DNA from: Candidatus Obscuribacterales bacterium | Lineage (GTDB): Bacteria > Cyanobacteriota > Vampirovibrionia > Obscuribacterales > Obscuribacteraceae | Assembly: GCA_019752635.1 (NCBI GenBank) | Contig: JAIELX010000062.1 | Location: 1-61,045 of the forward strand | Direction: 5' to 3' | DNA: 61,045 nucleotides | Shown here: piece by piece, positions 34,359-43,172 of the stretch | How the letters are laid out: each line of letters begins with the position of its first letter | How positions within the stretch are numbered: the stretch's first letter is position 1 | The notes under the pieces: model-generated | Told to the model about the DNA's origin: nothing | What the model saw: only the letters and a program-made list of their open reading frames with translations | Database searches by the model: none | Made by a program: the position numbers and the translations under genes

Positions 34359-35531
34359 GTGAAAATAGTCGTTATAAGTCATACATACATTGTTGATTTA
34401 AATCGCAGAAAACTCAGACAGCTCTGCTCTTTGCAGCCCGACATCGATCTTACGGTGATTGTGCCTCAAGTCTGGGAACCACAGGGGGTTCAAAGCGGGC
34501 AAGTAAGATCCGAGCCATTGACGGAAGGACGTTTTCGCGTTTTGCCAATGTCGAATTTTTCTCGAAACAACCAGGGGCTATTGGTCTTCGGACATGATCT
34601 ACTCGAATTCCTTCAAGAATTTCAACCCGATATCGTCCAAGTGGAACAGGGGGCAAAATCTCTCGCGCATGCCGAACTGATTATGGCCAGACAAGTATTT
34701 AAGCTGCACTTCAAGCTGGTGATGTTCACATGGTGGAACCTGCCATACGAACTCCAGTTTCCTTTGAACAAACTCGAGCAATACAATCTTGCCAATACAC
34801 AAGGCTTGATAGCGGGAAATCAGGACGCTCTGAATATTCTGAAAGAACACGGATTCAAGGGCCAGACTACGGTATTACCGCAACTGGGTGTCGACGAAGA
34901 GCTCTTTTCAAGCAACGATAGCTCCCGGCGAGCGAAACGGGGAATCGATACGAACGACTTTATAATCGGATTTGCAGGAAGACTGGTAGAAGAGAAAGGA
35001 ATAAGAATACTACTTGAAGCTTTTGATTTGCTTGTAAAAGCACAACCGGATCGAGCAAGAAAAATTCGTTTGTGGTTCATCGGACAAGGACCACTGGAAA
35101 CATTGGTACGGAGTCATTCCACCCCGGGCATTCATCTGCAACCAGCGGTCGCTCATGATGAAATGCCCGAATATCTGAACGCGCTCGATGCACTAGTATT
35201 GCCATCGCTAACATCGGACAAGAAGGCCGGTATCACTCTCAAAGGATGGAAGGAACAGTTCGGACACATCTTGATCGAGGCGATGTCCTGCAGCGTTCCG
35301 GTAATCGGCTCCGATTCAGGCGAGATCCCACATGTCATTGGCCGGGCGGGATTGATCTGCCCTGAAGGTAATGCAAGAGCGCTGGCCGATGCAGTGGAAA
35401 GCCTGGTAGAGAATGAGGAAAAGCGCAGGTTAACAGGGCAACGAGGAAGGGAACGGGTGATGTCCCACTACACCGATACAATCCTGGCCAGAAAACAATT
35501 TGAATTCTACCAATCGCTCTTATCGGTATAA
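34359..35531 (+). CDS. Glycosyltransferase, GT4 family
   Basis: A 390-residue GT-B enzyme. The N-terminal domain opens MKIVVISHTYIVDLNRRKL with FQPDIVQVEQGAKSLAHAEL. The C-terminal domain has FIIGFAGRLVEEKGIRILLE (donor phosphate loop), IRLWFIGQGPLE, the EYLNALDALVLPSL stretch and QFGHILIEAMSCSVPVIGSD with the conserved Glu that contacts the sugar nucleotide. The start is GTG 34359, 3 bp after the acyltransferase. It adds an unidentified sugar to the growing chain in the cytoplasm. Confidence 0.9.
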   Translation: MKIVVISHTYIVDLNRRKLRQLCSLQPDIDLTVIVPQVWEPQGVQSGQVRSEPLTEGRFRVLPMSNFSRNNQGLLVFGHDLLEFLQEFQPDIVQVEQGAKSLAHAELIMARQVFKLHFKLVMFTWWNLPYELQFPLNKLEQYNLANTQGLIAGNQDALNILKEHGFKGQTTVLPQLGVDEELFSSNDSSRRAKRGIDTNDFIIGFAGRLVEEKGIRILLEAFDLLVKAQPDRARKIRLWFIGQGPLETLVRSHSTPGIHLQPAVAHDEMPEYLNALDALVLPSLTSDKKAGITLKGWKEQFGHILIEAMSCSVPVIGSDSGEIPHVIGRAGLICPEGNARALADAVESLVENEEKRRLTGQRGRERVMSHYTDTILARKQFEFYQSLLSV

Positions 35532-35579
35532 TCATTACAATCTATCAGCACTCAGATCAAATCAAAGCTTGCCTCATTC

Positions 35580-36446
35580 ATGCCAAACTCTTCTAAAGTG
35601 TCGGTTTCGGTAATCATCCCCGTAAAAAACGAGGAGGCGAATTTGAGCAGATGCCTGCAGTCAATTGCATGGGCAGAGCAAATTTTTGTCGTCGATTCTC
35701 ACAGTACGGATCAAACCTGCAACATTGCTGACTCATTCGGCGCGCAAGTCGCACAGTTCGAATTCAATGGCGTTTGGCCGAAAAAAAAGAACTGGGCTCT
35801 GGATAACTTACCAATTAAGCACCAATGGGTTTTCATTCTAGACGCAGACGAAGTGATGCCACCACAATCGGAGGCTGAATTTCGTAAGATAGTTGAGGCG
35901 GAATCGAGCGAATTTGACGGATACCTTATTAACAGACGTTTCCACTTTATGGGGAAATGGCTAAAACATGCCTATTTCCCAAATTGGAACCTCCGACTAT
36001 TCAAGCACTCGGCAGGTCGCTATGAAAAGCTGACAGACAGCCCAACCTCAAGCGGTGACAACGAGGTGCACGAGCACATCATTGTTAACGGCAAGGTCGG
36101 CCACCTCGAAAGCATAATGGACCACTACGCATTTCCCACTGTCGAAGTTTTTGTTGAGAAACACAACCGCTACTCAAGCTGGGAAGCGCGAGTTGCGCTC
36201 GACAACTATACGGCATCCTCAACTCACCTTGCCAACATGCCGACAATTCGTTTGCGCAGGCAACTAAAAACCCTGAGCCAAAAGTTGCCATTCCGACCGC
36301 TCTTGAAATTCCTTTATATCTATGTTTGGGAAAAGGCGTTTCTTGATGGTCCGGAAGGATACTATTTCGCCAGACTGCATGGGTTTCACGAGTTCCTGAT
36401 CGTTGCAAAAACAACAGAGTTGCGCAACTCGCGGAAGGCAAGATGA
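35580..36446 (+). CDS. Glycosyltransferase family 2, WaaE/KdtX-like
   Basis: A 288-residue GT-A enzyme. It opens with SVSVIIPVKNEEANLSRCLQ, has IFVVDSHSTDQTCNIA and the metal-binding DAD of WVFILDADEVMPP. Typical of the WaaE (lipopolysaccharide core beta-1,4-glucosyltransferase) subgroup are PKKKNWALD, FHFMGKWLKHAYFPNWNLRL and EVHEHIIVNGKVGHLESIMD. The subgroup match does not fix the sugar. No membrane helix; cytoplasmic face. 48 bp after the preceding GT4 gene. The 126 bp that follow (36447-36572) contain nothing recognisable. Confidence 0.88.
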   Translation: MPNSSKVSVSVIIPVKNEEANLSRCLQSIAWAEQIFVVDSHSTDQTCNIADSFGAQVAQFEFNGVWPKKKNWALDNLPIKHQWVFILDADEVMPPQSEAEFRKIVEAESSEFDGYLINRRFHFMGKWLKHAYFPNWNLRLFKHSAGRYEKLTDSPTSSGDNEVHEHIIVNGKVGHLESIMDHYAFPTVEVFVEKHNRYSSWEARVALDNYTASSTHLANMPTIRLRRQLKTLSQKLPFRPLLKFLYIYVWEKAFLDGPEGYYFARLHGFHEFLIVAKTTELRNSRKAR

Positions 36447-36572
36447 AGGCGGTTCGGGCTTGAGCATGCAGGTCTCGGGCAAAGACCAAGAATAGCAAGA
36501 GACTCAAGGAGTCACAATAACGGCATGAAATGTATGGAAGTCTCGCCCACCTAAACGCATCGGAACCCAGCA

Positions 36573-37736
36573 ATGAAAGCCGCTCTTTTTAGAAATCTGT
36601 CTCAGTCGGAAGGACCGAGCATGGCACGATATGCGCAAGAACTAAGCGCTGCGCTGGCCCGGATTGGCTCGGACGATTGGCAATTTGAAACCGTGCACTG
36701 CACACACGTAAATTTTTTAGCAGAACTCATACCGGGTCCTACTGGCCGCATGATTGCCGAAAGAACCGGGCGATTCATAAAGTACCCGTTCAAAGCTTCA
36801 AATGTTGACGCCGATCTCTTTCATGTGCTCGATAGCGGACACGCCAACATAGGACTGGCTTTAGCACCACAAAAAACAGTGATCACCTGCCACGATCTCA
36901 TCGCTTTGAGATCACAGCACGGTAAATTGGAAATGGCGACACCACGATTTCACGACATAACCGCACCACTGCGGATTAAGGCTCTCCAGTCGGCCGCCCA
37001 TCTGATCTCAGATTCGCACAGTACCAAAAGAGACTTGGTCGATTTCTTGAACATTGCACCGGAAAAAATTTCGGTAGTGCATTTGGGAATTGCACCCACA
37101 TTCCACCCCCCCTCGATTGAACAAAAAACCGCCATTAGAGCAGAGATTCGCCGTCGCCATAACATACCCGACAACACCATGCTGATATTGCATGTCTCCA
37201 GCGGCGCAGCGTATAAGAACACTCCGGCGGTATTGCAAGGGCTAGCGCGAGTGCAAGCGAGGCTTGAACCAATGGGCACGAGCGCTATCCTGATCCGGCT
37301 GGGGAGCAACCTTTCCGAAAGCGAAAAATCACTTGCACAAGCGCTCGGACTAACCGAAAAGATTATCTGGGCAGGGTTTGCAGAAGGAGATACAGGTCTG
37401 CGCGACTACTACTGGGCAACAGACGTTTTCGTTTTTCCGTCACTCTGGGAAGGCTTCGGATGGCCGCCACTGGAAGCCCTTGCTTGCGCCACTACGGTAG
37501 TGACGTCCGACGTATCCTCTCTTCCGGAGGTAGTCGGTGACGGAGCGCTCAAAGTGCCACCAACTGATTACGACGCCCTCGGGCAGGCCCTTTTTGACGC
37601 TTTAACCATCGAAAACCTGCGTGCCACACTTCAACACGCAGGCTTAGCGCATTCTTCTAAGTTTCGCTGGAGCGAAACGGCGCGCAACACGCTGGCAGTA
37701 TACAACCAGGTCTACAGCGAAAGGACAAGATCTTAG
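36573..37736 (+). CDS. Glycosyltransferase, GT4 family (mannosyltransferase-like)
   Basis: A 387-residue GT-B enzyme in the group of WbaZ/MtfB-type mannosyl- or rhamnosyltransferases. Signatures are TVITCHDLIALRSQHGK, LISDSHSTKRDLVDFLNI, ISVVHLGIAPTF, MLILHVSSGAAYKNTPAVLQ, IIWAGFAEGDTGLRDYYWAT and FVFPSLWEGFGWPPLEALAC, in which the Glu of the EALAC motif holds the donor. The sugar is unknown. ATG 36573 is used; its ribosome site is weak. A 175-bp gap follows, with TTGAC- and TAGAAT-like hexamers too close together to be a convincing promoter. Confidence 0.88.
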   Translation: MKAALFRNLSQSEGPSMARYAQELSAALARIGSDDWQFETVHCTHVNFLAELIPGPTGRMIAERTGRFIKYPFKASNVDADLFHVLDSGHANIGLALAPQKTVITCHDLIALRSQHGKLEMATPRFHDITAPLRIKALQSAAHLISDSHSTKRDLVDFLNIAPEKISVVHLGIAPTFHPPSIEQKTAIRAEIRRRHNIPDNTMLILHVSSGAAYKNTPAVLQGLARVQARLEPMGTSAILIRLGSNLSESEKSLAQALGLTEKIIWAGFAEGDTGLRDYYWATDVFVFPSLWEGFGWPPLEALACATTVVTSDVSSLPEVVGDGALKVPPTDYDALGQALFDALTIENLRATLQHAGLAHSSKFRWSETARNTLAVYNQVYSERTRS

Positions 37737-37911
37737 ACGTACCAAGGAACGACTCTACTTTCAAACACAACTAAAGGAAAATACTTGACCGGCAAACCCC
37801 ATCGTTAGTTCCAATTGCTAACTAGCTGAGAACAATTGACGGTTCGACTGTAGAATAGAGCGGGTGGAGAATTGCACACCGTAATACTCACTCCATCGAT
37901 TCGGTGTATCC

Positions 37912-38871
37912 ATGTCAGAGCAAACACCAAGGGCAACTACACCATTTTTGTCGGTCGTCATCCCCACTTACAACCGTAGGGAACGACTGACGGAATGTCT
38001 AAAAACCTTGACTCCTTCTGCTCAAGGCCTGGACTCATCGCTGTACGAAGTGATCGTAGGCATTGATGGATACGATGAGCAGACTTCTCTACTGGCAAAG
38101 TCGACAATACCTGATGTAACCGTGGTTGAGGGCCCTCATTCGGGCCCGGCAGCAACTAGAAATCGCGCAACACGAAAGGCAAAGGGAACATGGATTTGCT
38201 TCATCGACGATGATTGTCGGGCCGATGCAGGTTGGCTCCAAGCCATTTTGCGAACAGCGCAAACCAACCCTGATGCAAAAGTAATAGAAGGTCGCACCAT
38301 CGGCGACATCCAGAACGTCGACTCCCCGTTCCTTCAAGCACCGATAAACGAAACTGGTGGCGCCTACTGGTCGTGCAACCTCTGCATCGAACGAAACTTC
38401 TTTGAATACATCGGTGGCTTCGATGAAGACTTCGACATAGCAGCCTTTGAAGACATGGAGCTGGCTTACCGATGCAAAAGCCACGGAGCCGCCCGCCTAT
38501 TGTTCTGTGAAGACGCGACAGTGGTGCACCCGTACAGAAGGGTCGGCCTTATGGCGGTGGCGCGACGCGAGATAATAATCACCCGTTCATTGACACTTTT
38601 CCAACTGAAAACAACTGAACAATCACTGCTTTCGCGGACACTCCCAACAATCGCGATGCTAACGGCCACGGTCATGGTGGCAAACTATTTACGCTGCGTT
38701 AAGCAGACTATATTCAACACGAATCAATCAAACTGGAAACGCACTTTGTTTGCGCTAGCGCTAAATACGATTTTGTTTCCCTTACAGTTTCCCTTAAACA
38801 TATACTGGACAATAAGAAACTCAATATGGTTAAAGGCACGAGCGGCAGTGCATTCTAAGCCTTTGTCCTAA
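37912..38871 (+). CDS. Glycosyltransferase family 2, possibly membrane-attached
   Basis: A 319-residue GT-A enzyme: FLSVVIPTYNRRERLTECLK at the N-terminus, the EVIVGIDGYDE stretch, GPAATRNRATRKAKGTWICF followed by IDDDCRADAGWL (the DxD metal site), and NLCIERNFFEYIGGFDEDFD. After residue 230 come two hydrophobic stretches (LPTIAMLTATVMVANYL and LFALALNTILFPLQFPL), suggesting membrane attachment. It ends one base from a GT2 gene on the opposite strand (38873-39706), an unusual tail-to-tail contact inside an otherwise rightward run. Confidence 0.88.
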   Translation: MSEQTPRATTPFLSVVIPTYNRRERLTECLKTLTPSAQGLDSSLYEVIVGIDGYDEQTSLLAKSTIPDVTVVEGPHSGPAATRNRATRKAKGTWICFIDDDCRADAGWLQAILRTAQTNPDAKVIEGRTIGDIQNVDSPFLQAPINETGGAYWSCNLCIERNFFEYIGGFDEDFDIAAFEDMELAYRCKSHGAARLLFCEDATVVHPYRRVGLMAVARREIIITRSLTLFQLKTTEQSLLSRTLPTIAMLTATVMVANYLRCVKQTIFNTNQSNWKRTLFALALNTILFPLQFPLNIYWTIRNSIWLKARAAVHSKPLS

Positions 38872-38872
38872 A

Positions 38873-39706
38873 TCATTTTTCTGTGCGTGAGCGTGATTTC
38901 CAAAACTGATAATGCGGAGCCAGCAAACTAATAACTGCGCCGCGCAAGTCTCCATCGGTCAGGTCCTTCTTCATCATGACAGTCACGGTGTATTTCAAAT
39001 TGCGCAGATACCAACAAAGATTCAGAGCCCCCTCGTTTCCGGCAGCGTTCCAGCGCCAATAGCGCTCCAGCACTTGACTCAAATTGTTTCTGGAAACTGA
39101 ACGCAGCTGAAGCGAAGGATCATAAATTATGTCGTATCCGGCAGCAAGAAGCCGCGTACCAAGTTCAAAATCCTCTCCGTAACGCAAATCAGTATTAAAG
39201 TTACCGACAGATAGAACGGCTGATTTGCGAAGAATTGCCCCCCACGTGGCTAACGAATGCCTCCTCCTCGGTTGCGGGTTGTCCTCAATTTCTTTGAACT
39301 TGAACAAATGACGATCGCGCCATCGCTCGGCTGCAGATGTTCCCACCGATCCCCGGATAGCACCACATACCGCAGCGACTCTGTCATCGGCAAACCATGG
39401 CAATCCTTTCTCGAGAAAATCGTCCCGCAAAACACTGGTGCTGTCACAACTAAGTATCAAATCGCCGCTCGCCTCAAGTACTCCCCGAGCCCGCATCGCC
39501 CCCCTACCCAGGTTCGCAGCATGGCGAATTACCCGTGCTCCGGAAACTGCGGCAATTTCAGCTGAGCCATCGAGCGAAGAATCGTCCAGAACCAACAATT
39601 CATCAAATGCGGAGGTTTGGAGTTTTACGGAATCAATCGCTTGTTGCAGCGTGTCGGCATTATTGTAAGATGGAATAAACGCTGTAACAGTAGCTCTCAT
39701 CATCAT
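38873..39706 (-). CDS. Glycosyltransferase family 2 on the opposite strand
   Basis: About 277 residues starting in the triple-Met region at 39706-39700 (MMMRATVTAFIPSYNNADTL). GT-A fold features: LLVLDDSSLDGSAEIA, NLGRGAMRARGVLEASGDLI and ILRKSAVLSVGNFNTDLRYG, then EDFELGTRLLAAGYDIIYDP, which holds the catalytic-type ED pair. Where the metal-binding DxD normally sits, the sequence reads LSCDSTSVL, so the second acidic residue is missing. The frame is open for ten codons further up without a ribosome site. It is the only leftward gene between 33.7 and 44.7 kb. Confidence 0.85.
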   Translation of the reverse strand: MMMRATVTAFIPSYNNADTLQQAIDSVKLQTSAFDELLVLDDSSLDGSAEIAAVSGARVIRHAANLGRGAMRARGVLEASGDLILSCDSTSVLRDDFLEKGLPWFADDRVAAVCGAIRGSVGTSAAERWRDRHLFKFKEIEDNPQPRRRHSLATWGAILRKSAVLSVGNFNTDLRYGEDFELGTRLLAAGYDIIYDPSLQLRSVSRNNLSQVLERYWRWNAAGNEGALNLCWYLRNLKYTVTVMMKKDLTDGDLRGAVISLLAPHYQFWKSRSRTEK

Positions 39707-39758
39707 CCCTACCCGAACCCAGCGGCACCACCGCACCCGATAAGGCCATTCGCCGACG

Positions 39759-40913
39759 GTGCCGTGCTATCATAATACTCTCAAAAAAATAGATACTGAC
39801 ACAACATTCAAATTTCATTGCGTACCGGAACAGAGGAACAATTACCGTTTGCCGAGTTCGCGTATCACTTTTTGCATCCCCAACAAGAACAAAATGCCAT
39901 TCCTCAAGGAGTGCATCGAATCAGTACTTGCACAAAATTCGCCGGACTGGCTTTGCGTAATTGTAGATGGTAACTCTTCCGACGGCTCCCGCGAGTATCT
40001 GCAACAATTTCAAAGCGATCCAAGATTCGTCATTCGTCAAGGCCTGCAGAAAGGCATGTATTCGGACTGGAACTACTGCCTGAACTTTGTGGAAACGGAG
40101 TATTTCAGCTTCCTGCCCAGCGATGACAAGCTACTGCCTAATTTCGCCGGCACAGTCATTGGCAACATGAATCAATTTCCAAACATCGACATGTGCCATG
40201 TAGGATTCGATTACCTCGATCAACAAGGCAATGTAATAGAAACTTTTGAGCAGATGATTCAGGCTTACATGCCGGCTTACTCCATCTGCAACTCTTACAG
40301 GCACATTCGCGACGGAAGAATTGAACTGTTGCTGACTCTGCAATACGGATGCATTTATCGCGGCGGAGTTTCGTTGGCATTTCGGAAATCGCTTACTAAT
40401 CGCGCCGGACTAATCTCAACGGAGTTCGGTCCCGCCGGCGACGTTGAATGGGAAATGCGACTGGTCATGTCCACGAACGTTTTGTTTATTCCGCACACAC
40501 TCTGTCAATTTCGAATCTACGACGAACAAGCCACCGCCCGAACAACATACTTTCAGAAGTTCGCCTACTTGGCAGAAATGATTCACGCAAACCATAATCT
40601 GATAATCAGGGCAGCCGAAGAACTCAACGACCACGAGCTCATTAGCGCAGTCCATTGGCACTGCCGAAACCGACCCGCGTTTTTCGCCTGGCAAAGCCTT
40701 TTGCAGTCGATCTTCAAAGGTGCCCACCGAGGGGACTTCCGGCAGATAGCACTAGCAGCGCTGACAAGACCTGAGGGGCTGCTGATCTATGCAAAATGGA
40801 AACTTGGTCTGCTGCGCGAAACGGACGGCATGATCGATTCGCTTTTAGCGTCCTCGTCCACAATTACCTGGCCGCCGCCACCGGCAAACCCGAAAGAGAC
40901 CGCTAGCGTTTAG
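39759..40913 (+). CDS. Glycosyltransferase family 2
   Basis: A 384-residue GT-A enzyme. The fold begins around residue 35 (ITFCIPNKNKMPFLKECIES), with CVIVDGNSSDGSREYLQQF, the FSFLPSDDKLLPNF stretch carrying the DD metal site, and a helical C-terminal region (YLAEMIHANHNLIIRAAEEL). The first 30 residues from ATG 39759 are not conserved in the fold, so a start closer in, such as the TTG before PSSRITF, is possible. It diverges from the inverted GT2 gene by about 50 bp. Sugar specificity unknown. Confidence 0.82.
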   Translation: MPCYHNTLKKIDTDTTFKFHCVPEQRNNYRLPSSRITFCIPNKNKMPFLKECIESVLAQNSPDWLCVIVDGNSSDGSREYLQQFQSDPRFVIRQGLQKGMYSDWNYCLNFVETEYFSFLPSDDKLLPNFAGTVIGNMNQFPNIDMCHVGFDYLDQQGNVIETFEQMIQAYMPAYSICNSYRHIRDGRIELLLTLQYGCIYRGGVSLAFRKSLTNRAGLISTEFGPAGDVEWEMRLVMSTNVLFIPHTLCQFRIYDEQATARTTYFQKFAYLAEMIHANHNLIIRAAEELNDHELISAVHWHCRNRPAFFAWQSLLQSIFKGAHRGDFRQIALAALTRPEGLLIYAKWKLGLLRETDGMIDSLLASSSTITWPPPPANPKETASV

Positions 40914-40982
40914 CAAGGCACCGGGAGCGGTTGCCGAAACATCGACACTTGACAAGGCGGTCGCATGGCAATTGCCCTGTAG

Positions 40983-41014
40983 AGCCCCATCATTCTTGCT
41001 AGAATGATGGGGCT
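40983..41014. terminator. Perfect 14-bp inverted repeat (hairpin) before the epimerase gene
   Basis: AGCCCCATCATTCT (40983-40996) and AGAATGATGGGGCT (41001-41014) are exact reverse complements with the 4-nt loop TTGC. The hairpin lies 69 bp after the stop of the GT2 gene and ends 16 bp before ATG 41031. There is no T-run behind it on the plus strand, so it is either a terminator without a clean U-tract or an RNA stem affecting the epimerase leader. It is the strongest simple hairpin I saw in the window. Confidence 0.5.
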
Positions 41015-41030
41015 AGTCTAAAGCAGGTCA

Positions 41031-41978
41031 ATGTTTCACAGTCATTTCGCTAACAAACCAATTCTGGTTACAGGCGGGGCCGGTTTCCTGGGAGGCTATC
41101 TTGTAGCCAGGCTCGAAGAGCTTGGCAGCACGGTTGTAACACTCGACCGCCAGAAGCCAGCGCCGGAAAACCAGAATCAACTAGTTCAAGATTCCATCGA
41201 ACACGCAATCAACTTAATCGCGCTCGAGGATTTTCAGTACATCTTCCATCTGGCGGGGAATTCGTCCGTGCCGTCGTCGGTAGAGAATCCATTGATGGAT
41301 CTAAATGCCAACATCCACTCGACATTCGCCTTGCTTGAGGCAATAAAGCGAGCTTCAAGAAAACCGAAACTGGTCAACGTGTCGTCAGCAGCAGTCTACG
41401 GACAACCGGAGCAGTTGCCGATTAAAGAGAACGCCCAGCTGATGCCAATTTCTCCGTACGGCGTATCAAAACTGACCGCAGAGCGGTACGTTGCTGCATA
41501 CACGAAGTGCTACGGACTCCAGGCCGCAAGCGTCCGTCCATTTTCCATTTATGGTCCGGGGCAAAGAAAACAAGTCGTATTCGATCTTCTGGAAAAAATT
41601 CGCGAATCACCGGCGCAAATAAACTTGTTCGGCGACGGAAAGCAAGAACGAGACTTTATTTTCGTTACCGATGCCATTGAAGCGTTGTTGCTGGTCGCCG
41701 TACATTCACCCGGCGGAGGCGAATGCATAAACGTCGCTACCGGAACGGCTACCAGCATTCAAGAAGTATTCCAAACTGTTTGTCGCATTCGTGGATTGCA
41801 CACTCGTTTAATCACATCAAAGGCGCGCATCGGAGACCCCGATCGGTGGCAGGCGGATATAAGCAAACTAAAGGCATTGGGCTTTGAGTCATCCGTTGAC
41901 ATTGAAGAGGGCCTGCAGCGTGTTTGTGCCTGGCACAGCTCACTTTATGCTAAGCGCAGTGCGGAGAAGCCAGTTTGA
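41031..41978 (+). CDS. NAD-dependent sugar epimerase/dehydratase
   Basis: A 315-residue extended short-chain dehydrogenase of the UDP-glucose 4-epimerase / dTDP-glucose 4,6-dehydratase superfamily acting on nucleotide sugars. ILVTGGAGFLGGYLVARLEE is the NAD-binding Rossmann start; IFHLAGNSSVPSSVENP is the substrate loop; the catalytic triad lies in VSSAAVYG (Ser) and PYGVSKLTAERY (Tyr and Lys of YxxxK). RPFSIYGPGQR and the GDGKQERDFIFVTDAIEAL phrase are typical. Which nucleotide sugar is used cannot be told by eye. The next gene starts in its stop codon region, so the two are coupled. Confidence 0.92.
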   Translation: MFHSHFANKPILVTGGAGFLGGYLVARLEELGSTVVTLDRQKPAPENQNQLVQDSIEHAINLIALEDFQYIFHLAGNSSVPSSVENPLMDLNANIHSTFALLEAIKRASRKPKLVNVSSAAVYGQPEQLPIKENAQLMPISPYGVSKLTAERYVAAYTKCYGLQAASVRPFSIYGPGQRKQVVFDLLEKIRESPAQINLFGDGKQERDFIFVTDAIEALLLVAVHSPGGGECINVATGTATSIQEVFQTVCRIRGLHTRLITSKARIGDPDRWQADISKLKALGFESSVDIEEGLQRVCAWHSSLYAKRSAEKPV

Positions 41979-43156
41979 AAATAGCACTCACCGGTTGGGA
42001 CATTGGAATAAACTGGATAGGAGGAAGATATTACTTCCAAAATCTACTGCAGTCTTTGTGTCGTCTCGATGAATCGTGCAAGCCAAAATTGACTTTAGTG
42101 GCACAGAGCGAACTTGAACCATCAGACACCGCATTCTTTAACTCGATCAACGCCACCATTGTGCAGTGGAGAGAACCGGGAATCAGCAAGTTCATAGGCA
42201 AATTGAAAAGCAGAATTGGCATATTCTCGTTTTTAGAGTCCGGTCCAGCCACTTATCTCAACTCAAACAGGTTCGACGTTGTCTTCAGTCCATCGCCACC
42301 GGTGCCGGGCTGCAAAGTTCCGTGCATAACATGGATAGCAGATTTTCAGCATGTACATTTACCCGACATGTTTACCTCCGCAGAGTTACAGGCCAGGGAT
42401 GAGTCCTTCCAAAGAGCGGCTCGAACTGCCAGCTGCATTCTACTGAGCAGTAATAGTGCTCTGACAGACTTTGTCGCTTTTGCACCACAGTGGCAACACA
42501 AAGCACAAGTAATGCACTTTTCGGCAGACATTCCACCCGATGTCTACAAACGAAACCCGCGCGAGATCGCCTTGAAGTACAAACTTCCCGAACGTTTCCT
42601 TTATCTGCCGAATCAATTTTGGAAGCACAAAAACCATTTGGTAGTGGTCGAGTCTTTGCGGTTGCTCAAAGCTGCAGGAAAGAAGGTTACTGTGGTCTGC
42701 ACAGGACATCCAAGCGACTATCGCAATCCTGAATTCTTCTCAAGTTTGCTTGGCGAAATATCGCAGAAAGGAGTACGCGAAAGTTTTTTGCTCCTTGGGC
42801 TGGTGCCCAGAGCAGATGCTTATGATCTGATGCGGCAGTCGATTGCCATTATCCAACCATCTTTGTTCGAGGGCTGGAGTTCAACTGTTGAAGAAGCAAA
42901 ATCAATCGGAAAACGAGTAGCGCTCTCCGATATACCGGTGCACCGCGAACAAGATCCTCCGGCTTCGATTTTTTTCAATCCCTCTGACTCCGAAGGGTTG
43001 GCCGCCATACTTGATGAACTGAATGAATCAATCTCACCGGGACCGGACCTCGAGCTAGAAGAGGCTGCTCGAGCAGTTCTCCCCTCACGTATTCAACAAC
43101 AATCAGCCCGCTTCATGGAAATAGCGAATTACGCAAGCGCGCAGTTCATCGGATAA
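41975..43156 (+). CDS. Glycosyltransferase, GT4 family
   Basis: A 393-residue GT-B enzyme starting at TTG 41975, which overlaps the epimerase stop by TTGA. N-terminal domain: IALTGWDIGINWIGGRYYF, VVFSPSPPVPGC and ITWIADFQHVHLPDMF. C-terminal domain: RFLYLPNQFWKHKNHLVVVE, TVVCTGHPSDYRNPEFF, SFLLLGLVPRADAYDLMRQ and IQPSLFEGWSSTVEEAKSIG, with the donor-binding Glu. This pattern recurs in O-antigen and capsule loci. Translational coupling to the epimerase suggests it may use that enzyme's product, but this is inference. Confidence 0.9.
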   Translation: MKIALTGWDIGINWIGGRYYFQNLLQSLCRLDESCKPKLTLVAQSELEPSDTAFFNSINATIVQWREPGISKFIGKLKSRIGIFSFLESGPATYLNSNRFDVVFSPSPPVPGCKVPCITWIADFQHVHLPDMFTSAELQARDESFQRAARTASCILLSSNSALTDFVAFAPQWQHKAQVMHFSADIPPDVYKRNPREIALKYKLPERFLYLPNQFWKHKNHLVVVESLRLLKAAGKKVTVVCTGHPSDYRNPEFFSSLLGEISQKGVRESFLLLGLVPRADAYDLMRQSIAIIQPSLFEGWSSTVEEAKSIGKRVALSDIPVHREQDPPASIFFNPSDSEGLAAILDELNESISPGPDLELEEAARAVLPSRIQQQSARFMEIANYASAQFIG

Positions 43157-43172
43157 TTACAGGCAGGAGATT

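Noticed and set aside
37836..37856. TTGACG and TAGAAT hexamers before the GT2 gene at 37912
   Set aside because: Only 9 bp apart, too close for a sigma-70 promoter.
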